A DNA stretch of 19,572 nucleotides from NCBI GenBank assembly GCA_900754255.1, contig CAAECI010000010.1:1-19572 (forward strand), in the 5' to 3' direction. The stretch comes from an uncultured Succinivibrio sp. (GTDB taxonomy: Bacteria > Pseudomonadota > Gammaproteobacteria > Enterobacterales > Succinivibrionaceae). Position 1 is the stretch's first letter; each line of letters starts with the position of its first letter. The notes beneath the pieces were generated by a model. It was not told the origin of the DNA and made no database searches. It was given only the letters and a program-made list of their open reading frames with translations. Positions 7,536 through 14,542 of this stretch are shown here, piece by piece. The position numbers were made by a program, and so were the translations under genes.

Positions 7536-8168
7536 ATGTCAGTTTTAGACGATATTGCAAAAATTCGCATCGTTCCTCTCGTAACCTTAGATGATCCTGC
7601 AGACGCAGTGCCTTTGGCTCACGCCCTTGTCGACGGCGGTATTCCCGTGGCTGAGGTTACCTTCAGAACTGCAGTCGGCGGTGAGGTGATCGAGCGTATG
7701 GCCAAGGAGGTTCCCGAGATCATCGTCGGCTCCGGCACCGTTCACGATATCGATCATGCCATGGAAACCCGCGATCGCGGCGGTAAGTTCGTGATCACTC
7801 CGGGCTTCAACCCTAAGGTTGTTGACTGGTGCATCAAGCACGACATGCCTGTATGCCCCGGTACCGTAACTCCCTCCGATCTCGAGCAGGCTTTGGATTT
7901 CGGTCTCAATACCGTTAAGTTCTTCCCTGCAGGTGCTTACGGCGGAGTTAAGACCCTGAAGGCCTTGGAAGGTCCTTATGCCATGATGAAGTTCGTTCCC
8001 ACCGGCGGAGTGAGCCTCGACAATCTGCTTGAGTTCTTAAGCCTCAAGAACGTTGCTGCCTGCGGCGGTTCCTTCGTTCCTCCCTCCGCCGCCGTCAAGG
8101 CCAAGGATTGGAATGCAGTGACCGAGACCTGCCGTAAGATCGTGGCTATGGTTAAGACCTTAGGCTGA
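7536..8168 (+). CDS. eda: KDPG/KHG aldolase (2-dehydro-3-deoxy-phosphogluconate aldolase)
   Basis: This class I aldolase of 210 residues splits KDPG into pyruvate and glyceraldehyde-3-phosphate, and may also act on 4-hydroxy-2-oxoglutarate. The active site is intact: E40 and R44 in EVTFRT, the phosphate and pyruvate site around GSGT (65-68) and TPGFNP (88-93), the Schiff-base lysine K128 in TVKFFPA, and the PTGGV motif near residue 155. GGAG eight bases before the ATG supports the start. It is the second gene of the kdgK-eda operon and shares its strong codon bias. No edd (6-phosphogluconate dehydratase) is nearby, so the operon serves hexuronate breakdown rather than a complete Entner-Doudoroff pathway, as far as this window shows. 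Confidence 0.96.
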   Translation: MSVLDDIAKIRIVPLVTLDDPADAVPLAHALVDGGIPVAEVTFRTAVGGEVIERMAKEVPEIIVGSGTVHDIDHAMETRDRGGKFVITPGFNPKVVDWCIKHDMPVCPGTVTPSDLEQALDFGLNTVKFFPAGAYGGVKTLKALEGPYAMMKFVPTGGVSLDNLLEFLSLKNVAACGGSFVPPSAAVKAKDWNAVTETCRKIVAMVKTLG

Positions 8169-8190
8169 TCAGATCTCTTCTGAGAAAAAT

Positions 8191-8212
8191 GGGAAGCATT
8201 GCTTCCCTTTTT
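8191..8212 (+). terminator. Strong intrinsic terminator after kdgK-eda
   Basis: GGGAAGC-ATT-GCTTCCC forms a perfect 7-bp hairpin with a 3-nt loop, followed directly by TTTTT. It starts 22 bases after the eda stop. It ends the sugar-acid operon and separates it from ung. Confidence 0.9.
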
Positions 8213-8246
8213 AATTGGAGGAAAATAAATTGAGGAAAAAATAAGC

Positions 8247-8936
8247 ATGATCAAAACCTGGCGCGAAATCATTGGGCCTCTCAAGGAGACTGATAGCTTT
8301 CGACACGCTTACGGATACCAAAAGAGCCTGCGTCAGCAGGGGATCAGGGTCTATCCGCCCGAGAGCTGCATCTTTAACGCCTTCAAATACACCGAATTTT
8401 CGCAATTAAAGATCGTGATCATAGGGCAGGATCCCTATCATGAGCAGGGGCAGGCCATGGGACTTTCCTTCTCGGTTCCGCCCGGGATCAGGGTTCCGCC
8501 CTCGCTTATCAATATTTATAAGGAGCTTCAAAGTGATGTGGGTTTTATGATCCCCGATCACGGCTGTCTTATTCCCTGGGCGCGGCAGGGCATTTTGCTT
8601 TTGAACAATGTTTTGACGGTGAACGAGGGGCGTGCGGACTCGCACGCAGGACAGGGCTGGGAGCAGTTTACGGACGGCGTGATCGATGCCCTAAACAGAG
8701 AGTGTGAGCATCTGGTCTTTATGCTGTGGGGTTCCAAGGCTGCGGCCAAATGCGCCCGTGTGGATACGTCCAAGCATTGTATTTTAAAGGCGGCGCACCC
8801 TTCCCCGCTTTCGGCCTATAGGGGCTTTTTCGGCTGCCGTCATTTCTCAAGGGCCAATGCCTATCTCAAGGAAAACGGCCGTGACGAGATCGACTGGCAG
8901 TTGCCATTGCACTTGGACGGTGACGAGGAGCTGTAA
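8247..8936 (+). CDS. ung: Uracil-DNA glycosylase, family 1
   Basis: This 229-residue enzyme removes uracil from DNA and starts base excision repair. Family 1 motifs are all visible: the water-activating loop GQDPYH at residues 60-65 (catalytic D62), the Pro-rich VPPSL loop near 83-87, the uracil-binding LLLNNVLTV near 117-125, and the DNA-intercalating HPSPLSAYRGFFG starting at catalytic H184. Length fits the E. coli enzyme (229 residues). A GAGG lies 11 bases upstream of the ATG. The gene follows the kdgK-eda terminator. It ends only five bases from the stop of convergent pseG, so the two transcripts must overlap at their ends. Confidence 0.98.
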   Translation: MIKTWREIIGPLKETDSFRHAYGYQKSLRQQGIRVYPPESCIFNAFKYTEFSQLKIVIIGQDPYHEQGQAMGLSFSVPPGIRVPPSLINIYKELQSDVGFMIPDHGCLIPWARQGILLLNNVLTVNEGRADSHAGQGWEQFTDGVIDALNRECEHLVFMLWGSKAAAKCARVDTSKHCILKAAHPSPLSAYRGFFGCRHFSRANAYLKENGRDEIDWQLPLHLDGDEEL

Positions 8937-8941
8937 ATTTT

Positions 8942-9931
8942 TTAGGTATGTAAAAGCTCAAGCAGGGCATTGCCGACCCTTGCAAGGCCTCGGCCGTCGA
9001 CGGCTGCAAGACCCTTTGCGATAAAAAAATCTTTTTGTGCATAAAGATCGTGCAGCCTAGCTTTTAACGTAAGCGGATTTGAAAGCTCGCTTAAGCTCAT
9101 ATCAAGTCCCGCTTTAAGTCTTTTCATGATCCGAGGGCCGTCTTGCTGGTTGTCGGCTATGACCGTGCAAAGACTCGGCAGCGCTGCGCACATGCGCTCC
9201 TTAAAGGATCCTCCGTAGGCTCCCATGGCTAGATCGCAACGACGAAAGATCGCACCCATGTGGGGGGTGGATCTTATGATCTCAAATTCATCAATTCCCC
9301 TGAGCAATGAGCAAAGCACCTCGTGATCCTCATTGGCAGCTCCCGTGAGCAGGGTAAAGTCAAATTCATGCTGCAGTGAGGCGGCAAGTACGGAGCGTAC
9401 GGCCGTCAGGCAGGCGTGTGCCGGATCGGATCCCCCGTAATTTATAAGTACGCGGGATCTTAAATTTTCAGTATGCTTAAGCCCTATAAATTCCCGGCGT
9501 ATAAGTGAGTATTTTTCGCCCGTAAGCAATTTACATCCGGACGGAACAAGATCTGCGTAGTCCTCATTGCGTCGAAAAAAAACAGAATCGGTGAGCAGAT
9601 CGCAGACGTGGGATCGTTTGAGATCATCTATCACCGCCTTAAGTCCCCTTACGTTTTTTTCGATGTCGGCGGAGAGAAAATAATGATCAAAGAGCGTCAG
9701 GGCAGGCTTGGCCGCATTTATAAACGCAGGCAGAGCATTGAGATCGGGATTTTTTATAAGATCCTCATAGCCTTTGCAGGCATACTGCAGCCTGTCGTCA
9801 AAGGAATCGCAGAATAATAGAAATTTATAGCCGGCATCGGCCAGTGCGGGTAACAGGGCATTTACCCGCATCAGGTGTCCGGTGCCTATTTTATGATCGG
9901 CCCTAAGCACCACGGCTATGCGTTTATTCAA
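8942..9931 (-). CDS. pseG: PseG: UDP-6-deoxy-AltdiNAc hydrolase (pseudaminic acid synthesis)
   Basis: This 329-residue protein is the nucleotide-sugar hydrolase that removes UDP from UDP-2,4-diacetamido-2,4,6-trideoxy-beta-L-altropyranose. It is a GT-B fold relative of MurG. The N-terminal glycine-rich loop IGTGHLMR (residues 15-22) holds the expected catalytic histidine, H19. VIDDLKRSHVCDLL and the C-terminal nucleotide-binding GAYGGSFKERM are also typical of the family. The start is unusual: TTG at 9931, overlapping the pseF stop by 8 nt, with AAGGA eight bases upstream. No ATG is available near the conserved N-terminus. It is the last gene of the flrA-pseBCFG operon, with no hairpin terminator after it, only five bases before the end of convergent ung. 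Confidence 0.92.
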   Translation of the reverse strand: MNKRIAVVLRADHKIGTGHLMRVNALLPALADAGYKFLLFCDSFDDRLQYACKGYEDLIKNPDLNALPAFINAAKPALTLFDHYFLSADIEKNVRGLKAVIDDLKRSHVCDLLTDSVFFRRNEDYADLVPSGCKLLTGEKYSLIRREFIGLKHTENLRSRVLINYGGSDPAHACLTAVRSVLAASLQHEFDFTLLTGAANEDHEVLCSLLRGIDEFEIIRSTPHMGAIFRRCDLAMGAYGGSFKERMCAALPSLCTVIADNQQDGPRIMKRLKAGLDMSLSELSNPLTLKARLHDLYAQKDFFIAKGLAAVDGRGLARVGNALLELLHT

Positions 9932-10628
9932 GATCCAATTCCTTAACGGCTCTGGACAGAGCCTCGGCGAGGATCCAATCCTCGGGGGTATCGATGTCGA
10001 TGACTCTGTGCCGCGGCATGATGAAGCCGCGCTTTATCTCTTCATCTCCGCTTTGGGTAAGATCCCTTGGACTGTGGAAATAAAAAAGTCCCGCATCCTG
10101 ATAGGTCTTTTTAAGATCCTGAGATCGGCAGGGCATATACTCGGGCATGACCGGCGTGGGCTTCATATGCTCGTCAAGATATTGTGCTCGCTGTATGGGG
10201 AAGGGAAATTCGCAGCAGGCGTATAAAAAGTCGGCTTTTTCCTTTAAAAAGAAATCGTAGGCTCTTTGTAAATATATGCCCTTTAGAAGCGGGGCCGTGG
10301 CGTAGATGCAGCACACACAATCGGCATCAAATCCAGATTTTTGCATGCGCCTATAGGCATCCTGCGTGACGGCGAAGGTGCCGGTAAAGTCATCGGCAAG
10401 CTTAGGATCGCGCATAAAGGGGATCTCGGCTCCGCAATTCTCAGCCACGGAGGCAATTTCCTCATCATCGGTTGAGACTATTATCCTTGCAAAAAGTCCG
10501 CTCTCCTGCGCCGCCTCTATGGAATAGGCAATTAAGGGCTTTCCGGCAAACTGCCGTATATTTTTGTGTGGTATGCGTTTTGAGCCTCCCCGCGCGGGGA
10601 TCACGGCCAGTAGCTTTTGATCCGTCAT
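9924..10628 (-). CDS. pseF: PseF: CMP-pseudaminic acid synthetase (pseudaminate cytidylyltransferase)
   Basis: This cytidylyltransferase (234 residues) activates pseudaminic acid with CTP, the last step before transfer to flagellin. The diagnostic N-terminal motif IPARGGSKRIPHKN sits at residues 10-23. ISTDD-type residues and a Glu/Asp-rich core follow, as in CMP-sugar synthetases (NeuA/PseF). PseF rather than NeuA is chosen because pseB, pseC and pseG adjoin it. The ATG at 10628 overlaps the pseC stop as ATGA, and AGGAG lies five bases before it, so translation is coupled. A start eight codons upstream is possible but would add MRSHAGAP, which does not fit the family. Confidence 0.93.
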   Translation of the reverse strand: MTDQKLLAVIPARGGSKRIPHKNIRQFAGKPLIAYSIEAAQESGLFARIIVSTDDEEIASVAENCGAEIPFMRDPKLADDFTGTFAVTQDAYRRMQKSGFDADCVCCIYATAPLLKGIYLQRAYDFFLKEKADFLYACCEFPFPIQRAQYLDEHMKPTPVMPEYMPCRSQDLKKTYQDAGLFYFHSPRDLTQSGDEEIKRGFIMPRHRVIDIDTPEDWILAEALSRAVKELDLE

Positions 10629-11791
10629 TGGTGCTCCTGCATGCGATCGCACAGGGAGCAGAGCTTGGCCGCCACCATTTGCTGCTTAAGATTTGAGAGC
10701 GTGGGATAAAGCGGGATCGACAATGTGCCTCTGTAGAAGCTCTCAGCTCCCGTGAGCTCATGATAGCCTCCGAGAGCACGGTAATAGGGATGATCATAGA
10801 TGGGCAGATAATGGATCTGCACGCCTATCCCCGCCTCGCGCATCTTACGGTAGATCTCATCACGCCTGCCGTTTTTTATCTCCACCTGATAAAGATGCCA
10901 GGCGCTTTGTGAGTTTTCATCATCGCCTGCAGGCAGTCTTAAATGGGGGCAATCCTTTAAAAGCTCCTCATAAAGGCGGGCCTTTTTGCGACGCATCTCC
11001 AAAAATACGTTCAGGCGGCTCATTTGCGACAGCCCCAGAGCCGCATGAAGATCGGACATACGATAATTAAAGCCGAGCTCCTGCATTTCATAGTAAAAGG
11101 CCGGGCGTCCTTTTTCACAAAGCCTGTCCTCGTCACGTACTATGCCGTGTGAGGAGAGGGCACGCATGCGGGAGGCCAAAGTCTCATCGTCGGTTAAGGC
11201 CATGCCGCCTTCGCAGGTGGTGATGATCTTAACGGGATGAAAGCTCAGGCAGGTGATGTCGGCATATTTGCCCGAGCCCGTACGATCTCCGCAATAGCTT
11301 GCTCCGAGAGCGTGGGCCGCATCCTCAACAATCTTAAATCCGTAGGTCAGGGACAGTCTTTTGACGGCGGCAAAATCGCAGCGCCGTCCGGCCATATCTA
11401 CGGCCACCAGCACCTTGGGCAGGGCGTTTTGCTCCGCGGCATCCTGCAATTGTGCCTCAAGGGCCGCCACGTCAAGGTTGCCGCTTATGGGATCAACATC
11501 GACGAATTCCACTCTTGCACCGCACATGCGGGCACAGTTGGCGCTGGCGACAAAGCTCACCGCACTTACGAAAACCGTATCTTCTTTACCTACTCCCAAA
11601 GCCATCATAGCCAGATGCAGGGCCGAGGTACAGGAGTTGACCGCCACGGCGTGCCGTGCACCCGTATATTCGCACACGGCGTTTTCAAATTCCGTTACCT
11701 TAGGCCCGCAGGTAAGATAAGGAGAGCTTAAGGTTTCAAGTACGGCGTCAAAATCGGTGGCGTCTATGCTTTGAGTGCTGTAGGGGATCAT
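10625..11791 (-). CDS. pseC: PseC: UDP-4-amino-4,6-dideoxy-N-acetyl-beta-L-altrosamine transaminase
   Basis: This PLP-dependent aminotransferase of the DegT/DnrJ/EryC1 (sugar aminotransferase) family performs the second step of pseudaminic acid synthesis. Visible features are the N-terminal IPYSTQSI, the phosphate-binding NSCTSALH, the cofactor-contacting VEDAAHALGA, and the Schiff-base lysine in SFHPVK (K188 from this start). Family-typical GFNYRMSDLHAALGL and QIHYLPIY follow. Starting at 11791 gives 388 residues, a family-like MIPYS start, and an ATGA overlap with the pseB stop. An ATG four codons upstream at 11803 would overlap pseB by 16 nt, and its GAGG is only one base from the ATG. The start choice is therefore likely but not certain. 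Confidence 0.93.
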   Translation of the reverse strand: MIPYSTQSIDATDFDAVLETLSSPYLTCGPKVTEFENAVCEYTGARHAVAVNSCTSALHLAMMALGVGKEDTVFVSAVSFVASANCARMCGARVEFVDVDPISGNLDVAALEAQLQDAAEQNALPKVLVAVDMAGRRCDFAAVKRLSLTYGFKIVEDAAHALGASYCGDRTGSGKYADITCLSFHPVKIITTCEGGMALTDDETLASRMRALSSHGIVRDEDRLCEKGRPAFYYEMQELGFNYRMSDLHAALGLSQMSRLNVFLEMRRKKARLYEELLKDCPHLRLPAGDDENSQSAWHLYQVEIKNGRRDEIYRKMREAGIGVQIHYLPIYDHPYYRALGGYHELTGAESFYRGTLSIPLYPTLSNLKQQMVAAKLCSLCDRMQEHQ

Positions 11792-12825
11792 GATTTCAGA
11801 CATACCTCGGTAAGCTGCTCGTCGTTCATATACACGGGATTATCAAGTGAATTGTATTCAAAGCCGTCGGGCACGTCCCGTCCCTTTTCATCAAGTCCGG
11901 TGGTGTAATAGTTGCGACCGTTCAAAAGGAAGAAGGTTAAGGCCGGACGAATGATGAAGAAACGGTCGAACTCAATGACATGCTGAGAGTCGTCACGCGG
12001 ACACATGATCTCGTGCAGCTTTTCACCCGGGCGTATTCCCACCTCTTTAACGGGGACATTAGGAGCGACGATGCGGGCCAGATCGCAGATGCGTATCGAG
12101 GGGATCTTGGGAATGAAGATCTCGCCGCCGTGCATGCGTACCAAGGCATGCAGTACGAAATCAACGCCCTGATCGAGCGTGATCCAAAAGCGCGTCATAC
12201 GTTTGTCGGTCAGGGGAATGAAGTCGGCATGCTCGTCGCGCAGCTTTCTAAAGAGCGGGACCACGCTGCCACGGGATCCGGAGACGTTGCCGTAGCGAAC
12301 CACGGCAAAGCGGGTGCGTCGATCCCCGGCGAGATTATTGGCCGCCGTCATCAGCTTGTCCGAGCACAGCTTGGTCGCACCGTAGAGGTTGATGGGATTG
12401 GCTGCTTTGTCGGTGGACAGGGCCACGACCTTTTCGACATTGTTCTCAAGAGCGCATTCGATGACGTTCTCAGCACCCATCACGTTGGTTTTAATACATT
12501 CCATAGGATTGTATTCGGCTGCGGGGACCTGTTTGATGGCGGCGGCATGTATAACTATGTCCACCCCGCGCAAAGCCAGATTGAGACGATCCTTATCGCG
12601 TACGTCACCGATGAAATAACGAATGCGATCCGAGTATTGACTGAGTCGGTTCTGCATTTCGTATTGCTTCAATTCGTCGCGGGAATAAATAATGATTTTT
12701 TTCGGAGCGTATTTGCCGAGCAAGGTTTTCACAAAGCAATTGCCGAAGGATCCGGTGCCGCCAGTTATCAATACTATTTTATCCCGTAAATATTCGGCAA
12801 TGCGTGTGTGTGCTGTGTCTTTCAT
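11788..12825 (-). CDS. pseB: PseB: UDP-N-acetylglucosamine 4,6-dehydratase (inverting)
   Basis: This short-chain dehydrogenase/reductase of the extended type (345 residues) starts pseudaminic acid synthesis by dehydrating and C5-epimerising UDP-GlcNAc. The NADP-binding loop TGGTGSFG is at residues 21-28. The SDR catalytic residues appear as STDK (D139, K140) and YGATK (Y148, K152), the pattern of PseB/FlaA1. The N-terminus is about 13 residues longer than usual before the Rossmann fold, but the ATG at 12825 fits the operon: it lies 3 nt after the stop of the FlrA-like gene, with AGGA about nine bases upstream. Together with pseC, pseF and pseG it gives four of the six classical steps; pseH and pseI are absent here. 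Confidence 0.95.
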   Translation of the reverse strand: MKDTAHTRIAEYLRDKIVLITGGTGSFGNCFVKTLLGKYAPKKIIIYSRDELKQYEMQNRLSQYSDRIRYFIGDVRDKDRLNLALRGVDIVIHAAAIKQVPAAEYNPMECIKTNVMGAENVIECALENNVEKVVALSTDKAANPINLYGATKLCSDKLMTAANNLAGDRRTRFAVVRYGNVSGSRGSVVPLFRKLRDEHADFIPLTDKRMTRFWITLDQGVDFVLHALVRMHGGEIFIPKIPSIRICDLARIVAPNVPVKEVGIRPGEKLHEIMCPRDDSQHVIEFDRFFIIRPALTFFLLNGRNYYTTGLDEKGRDVPDGFEYNSLDNPVYMNDEQLTEVCLKS

Positions 12826-12828
12826 AAT

Positions 12829-14328
12829 TTAGTCCTGCGCTGAGATCCCGTATTTTTTTATTTTTTCAACCAGGGTGGTACGCCGCAATCCCAAAAGATC
12901 GGCGGCCTTGGCCACGACTCCGCCGCTCATGTCGAGAGCCTGTCTGATCATTCCGGTCTCCATATCGGCAACCATGTCCTTAAGGTTTACTCCCTCGGAG
13001 GAAAGCTTGGGAGCAAAGGCCTTGGCCATTTCCTCCTCCCCCTCGATGGCAGGCAGCGAGGTGATGCCCCCGTCCATGATATCGGAGACGTCGTCATCGC
13101 AGCTGAAGGCGTCAAGCAGAGCCTCTCGCTCAAGCTCGGGATCGTTGATGACGGTTTCCCCGCGATATTGGGGCGGCAGATCGTTCTTATCCACAATTTC
13201 GTTGGGATACAGAATAAGCAGTCTTTCGACGAGATTGGAGAGCTCGCGTACGTTGCCCTTCCACGGATTTTCCATCAGCGTTTCAACGGCACTTTGTGTA
13301 AAGCGCAACGTCACGTGCATAGGATCGCCGAACTGGTGCACCAGTTGCTGCAAAAGCAAAGGTATATCGTCGGCGCGCTCGTGCAACGAAGGGGTGGTGA
13401 TGGGGAAAACGTTCAGACGGTAATAAAGATCCTGACGGAAGGTCCCCTCCTCCACCATTTTTTCCAAATTGCGATGGGTGGCGGCGATGATACGTACGTC
13501 AGCCTTTAATAGCTTGTTCGAGCCTACGCGTGAGAATGTATGCTCCTGCAGCACGCGCAAAAGCTTGACCTGCATGGCAAGAGGCATGTCTCCGATTTCA
13601 TCAAGAAAAAGCGTGCCGCCCTTGGCAAGCTCGAAGCGTCCCTCGTGGGCGGAAAAGGCGCCGGTAAAGGCTCCCTTTTCGTGACCGAAGAGCTCGGATT
13701 CCAAAAGCTCTCCGGGGATGGCACCGCAGTTTACGGGAACGAAGGGGCCTGCGGCTCTTTTGGAGAGCGTGTGCACTGAGCGGGCCACCACCTCTTTACC
13801 GGTTCCGGATTCTCCCAGGATCAAAACCGTGGCATCCACGGGAGCGACCTGCTCGATGAGACGACGTACCAGAGTAATGGCTTTGCCGCGACCGCGCAGA
13901 GCCTTCATCAGGTATTTTTCACCCTGATTGTCCTCTTTGCGGCTGTGCTTTAGCTGCTTCATGGAGTTGAAGGATTGGCAAAAATGCAGAAGCGACACCA
14001 GATCGTCATAGAGCACTGCGCCTGATCCGGTATTATCCTCGCGCTTTAGCGATCCCATATAGTTTGCAAGGCTACACACGGCCTCATCGGGTGTATCCAT
14101 GAATATAAACGGAACTGCGGCGTGTTTTTTTAACAGTTCCTCGAGGTTTACATTTAAGGAGCCGGCAAAGCAGGCGTCTACCTGGCTGTCATCAGCATCT
14201 AAAAAGGAAAGGCAGTCCTCAACCGATCCGCTTTGTACTGAGCAGCCTAAAAAGCTCAGTACGGTATCGAGGGTATTGCGGCGCTCCTGATCTTCCTCGA
14301 GTAACAAGACGTTCCCGGAAAATTGCAT
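12829..14328 (-). CDS. flrA: FlrA/FleQ-type sigma-54-dependent flagellar master regulator
   Basis: This 499-residue enhancer-binding protein activates sigma-54 flagellar promoters. Residues 1-120 resemble the FleQ receiver-like domain that lacks the phosphorylation pattern. The AAA+ domain has Walker A GESGTGKE (172-179), the sigma-54-contacting GAFTGA (219-224), Walker B FLDE (241-244) and the arginine-finger region RQDLYYRLNVFPI. The C-terminal Fis-type helix-turn-helix (about 470-492, VVAKAADLLGLRRTTLVEKI) is nearly the FleQ/FlrA consensus. The motif that binds c-di-GMP in FleQ, LFRSLVG, is LMKALRG here (140-146), while the second arginine (R183) is kept. GGAG six bases before the ATG supports the start. 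It is first in an operon with pseBCFG and divergent from flgJKL, its likely target. FlrC-type regulators are excluded by the N-terminus. Confidence 0.9.
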   Translation of the reverse strand: MQFSGNVLLLEEDQERRNTLDTVLSFLGCSVQSGSVEDCLSFLDADDSQVDACFAGSLNVNLEELLKKHAAVPFIFMDTPDEAVCSLANYMGSLKREDNTGSGAVLYDDLVSLLHFCQSFNSMKQLKHSRKEDNQGEKYLMKALRGRGKAITLVRRLIEQVAPVDATVLILGESGTGKEVVARSVHTLSKRAAGPFVPVNCGAIPGELLESELFGHEKGAFTGAFSAHEGRFELAKGGTLFLDEIGDMPLAMQVKLLRVLQEHTFSRVGSNKLLKADVRIIAATHRNLEKMVEEGTFRQDLYYRLNVFPITTPSLHERADDIPLLLQQLVHQFGDPMHVTLRFTQSAVETLMENPWKGNVRELSNLVERLLILYPNEIVDKNDLPPQYRGETVINDPELEREALLDAFSCDDDVSDIMDGGITSLPAIEGEEEMAKAFAPKLSSEGVNLKDMVADMETGMIRQALDMSGGVVAKAADLLGLRRTTLVEKIKKYGISAQD

Positions 14329-14357
14329 AATTACTCCGAATAAAAAACTTCCCTCCC

Positions 14358-14386
14358 ATTTTAATCAAGGAAATGCAGGTAGGCAA
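14358..14386 (-). promoter_or_regulatory. Candidate sigma-70 promoter for the flrA-pse operon
   Basis: On the minus strand, TTGCCT (14386-14381) and TAAAAT (14363-14358) are 17 bases apart, a good -35/-10 pair. It sits about 30 bases before the flrA start. Master regulators of this type are normally sigma-70 dependent, so the position makes sense. It is unproven. Confidence 0.5.
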
Positions 14387-14391
14387 TTTTC

Positions 14392-14402
14392 TGACGCCGT
14401 CA
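14392..14402. promoter_or_regulatory. Candidate activator/operator dyad in the flrA-flgJ divergent region
   Basis: TGACG-C-CGTCA is an 11-base dyad. It is 5 bases upstream of the flrA -35 and about 77 bases upstream of the flgJ -24 element. A FlrA-type protein bound here could activate flgJ and adjust its own gene. The match to the GTCA half-sites reported for FleQ is only partial. Confidence 0.3.
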
Positions 14403-14478
14403 AAAAACCGTTTTGCGCCATGATCGATTTTTTTTAAGGAAAAAGTCTTTTTTTCTTGGTTTTTTTTATCCGGATATT

Positions 14479-14494
14479 TGGCACGTGCTTTGCT
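14479..14494 (+). promoter_or_regulatory. Sigma-54 (RpoN) promoter of flgJKL
   Basis: TGGCAC-GTGCT-TTGCT matches the -24/-12 consensus exactly, with the required 5-base spacing. Transcription would begin near 14504, giving a leader of about 40 bases to flgJ. The divergent sigma-54 activator gene makes this call strong. Confidence 0.9.
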
Positions 14495-14542
14495 TTTGTT
14501 ATGTAAAAAGCTGGTTTAAAGTAAAAGCGCCGGAATTTGAAT

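Noticed and set aside
11980..12789. Long plus-strand open frame of 269 codons
   Set aside because: It is antisense to pseB, which is unmistakable, and its translation has no recognisable motif; it reflects codon bias of the real gene.
12875..13423. Plus-strand open frame of 182 codons
   Set aside because: Antisense to the FlrA-like gene, very Ser-rich low-complexity translation, no ribosome binding site; a shadow frame.
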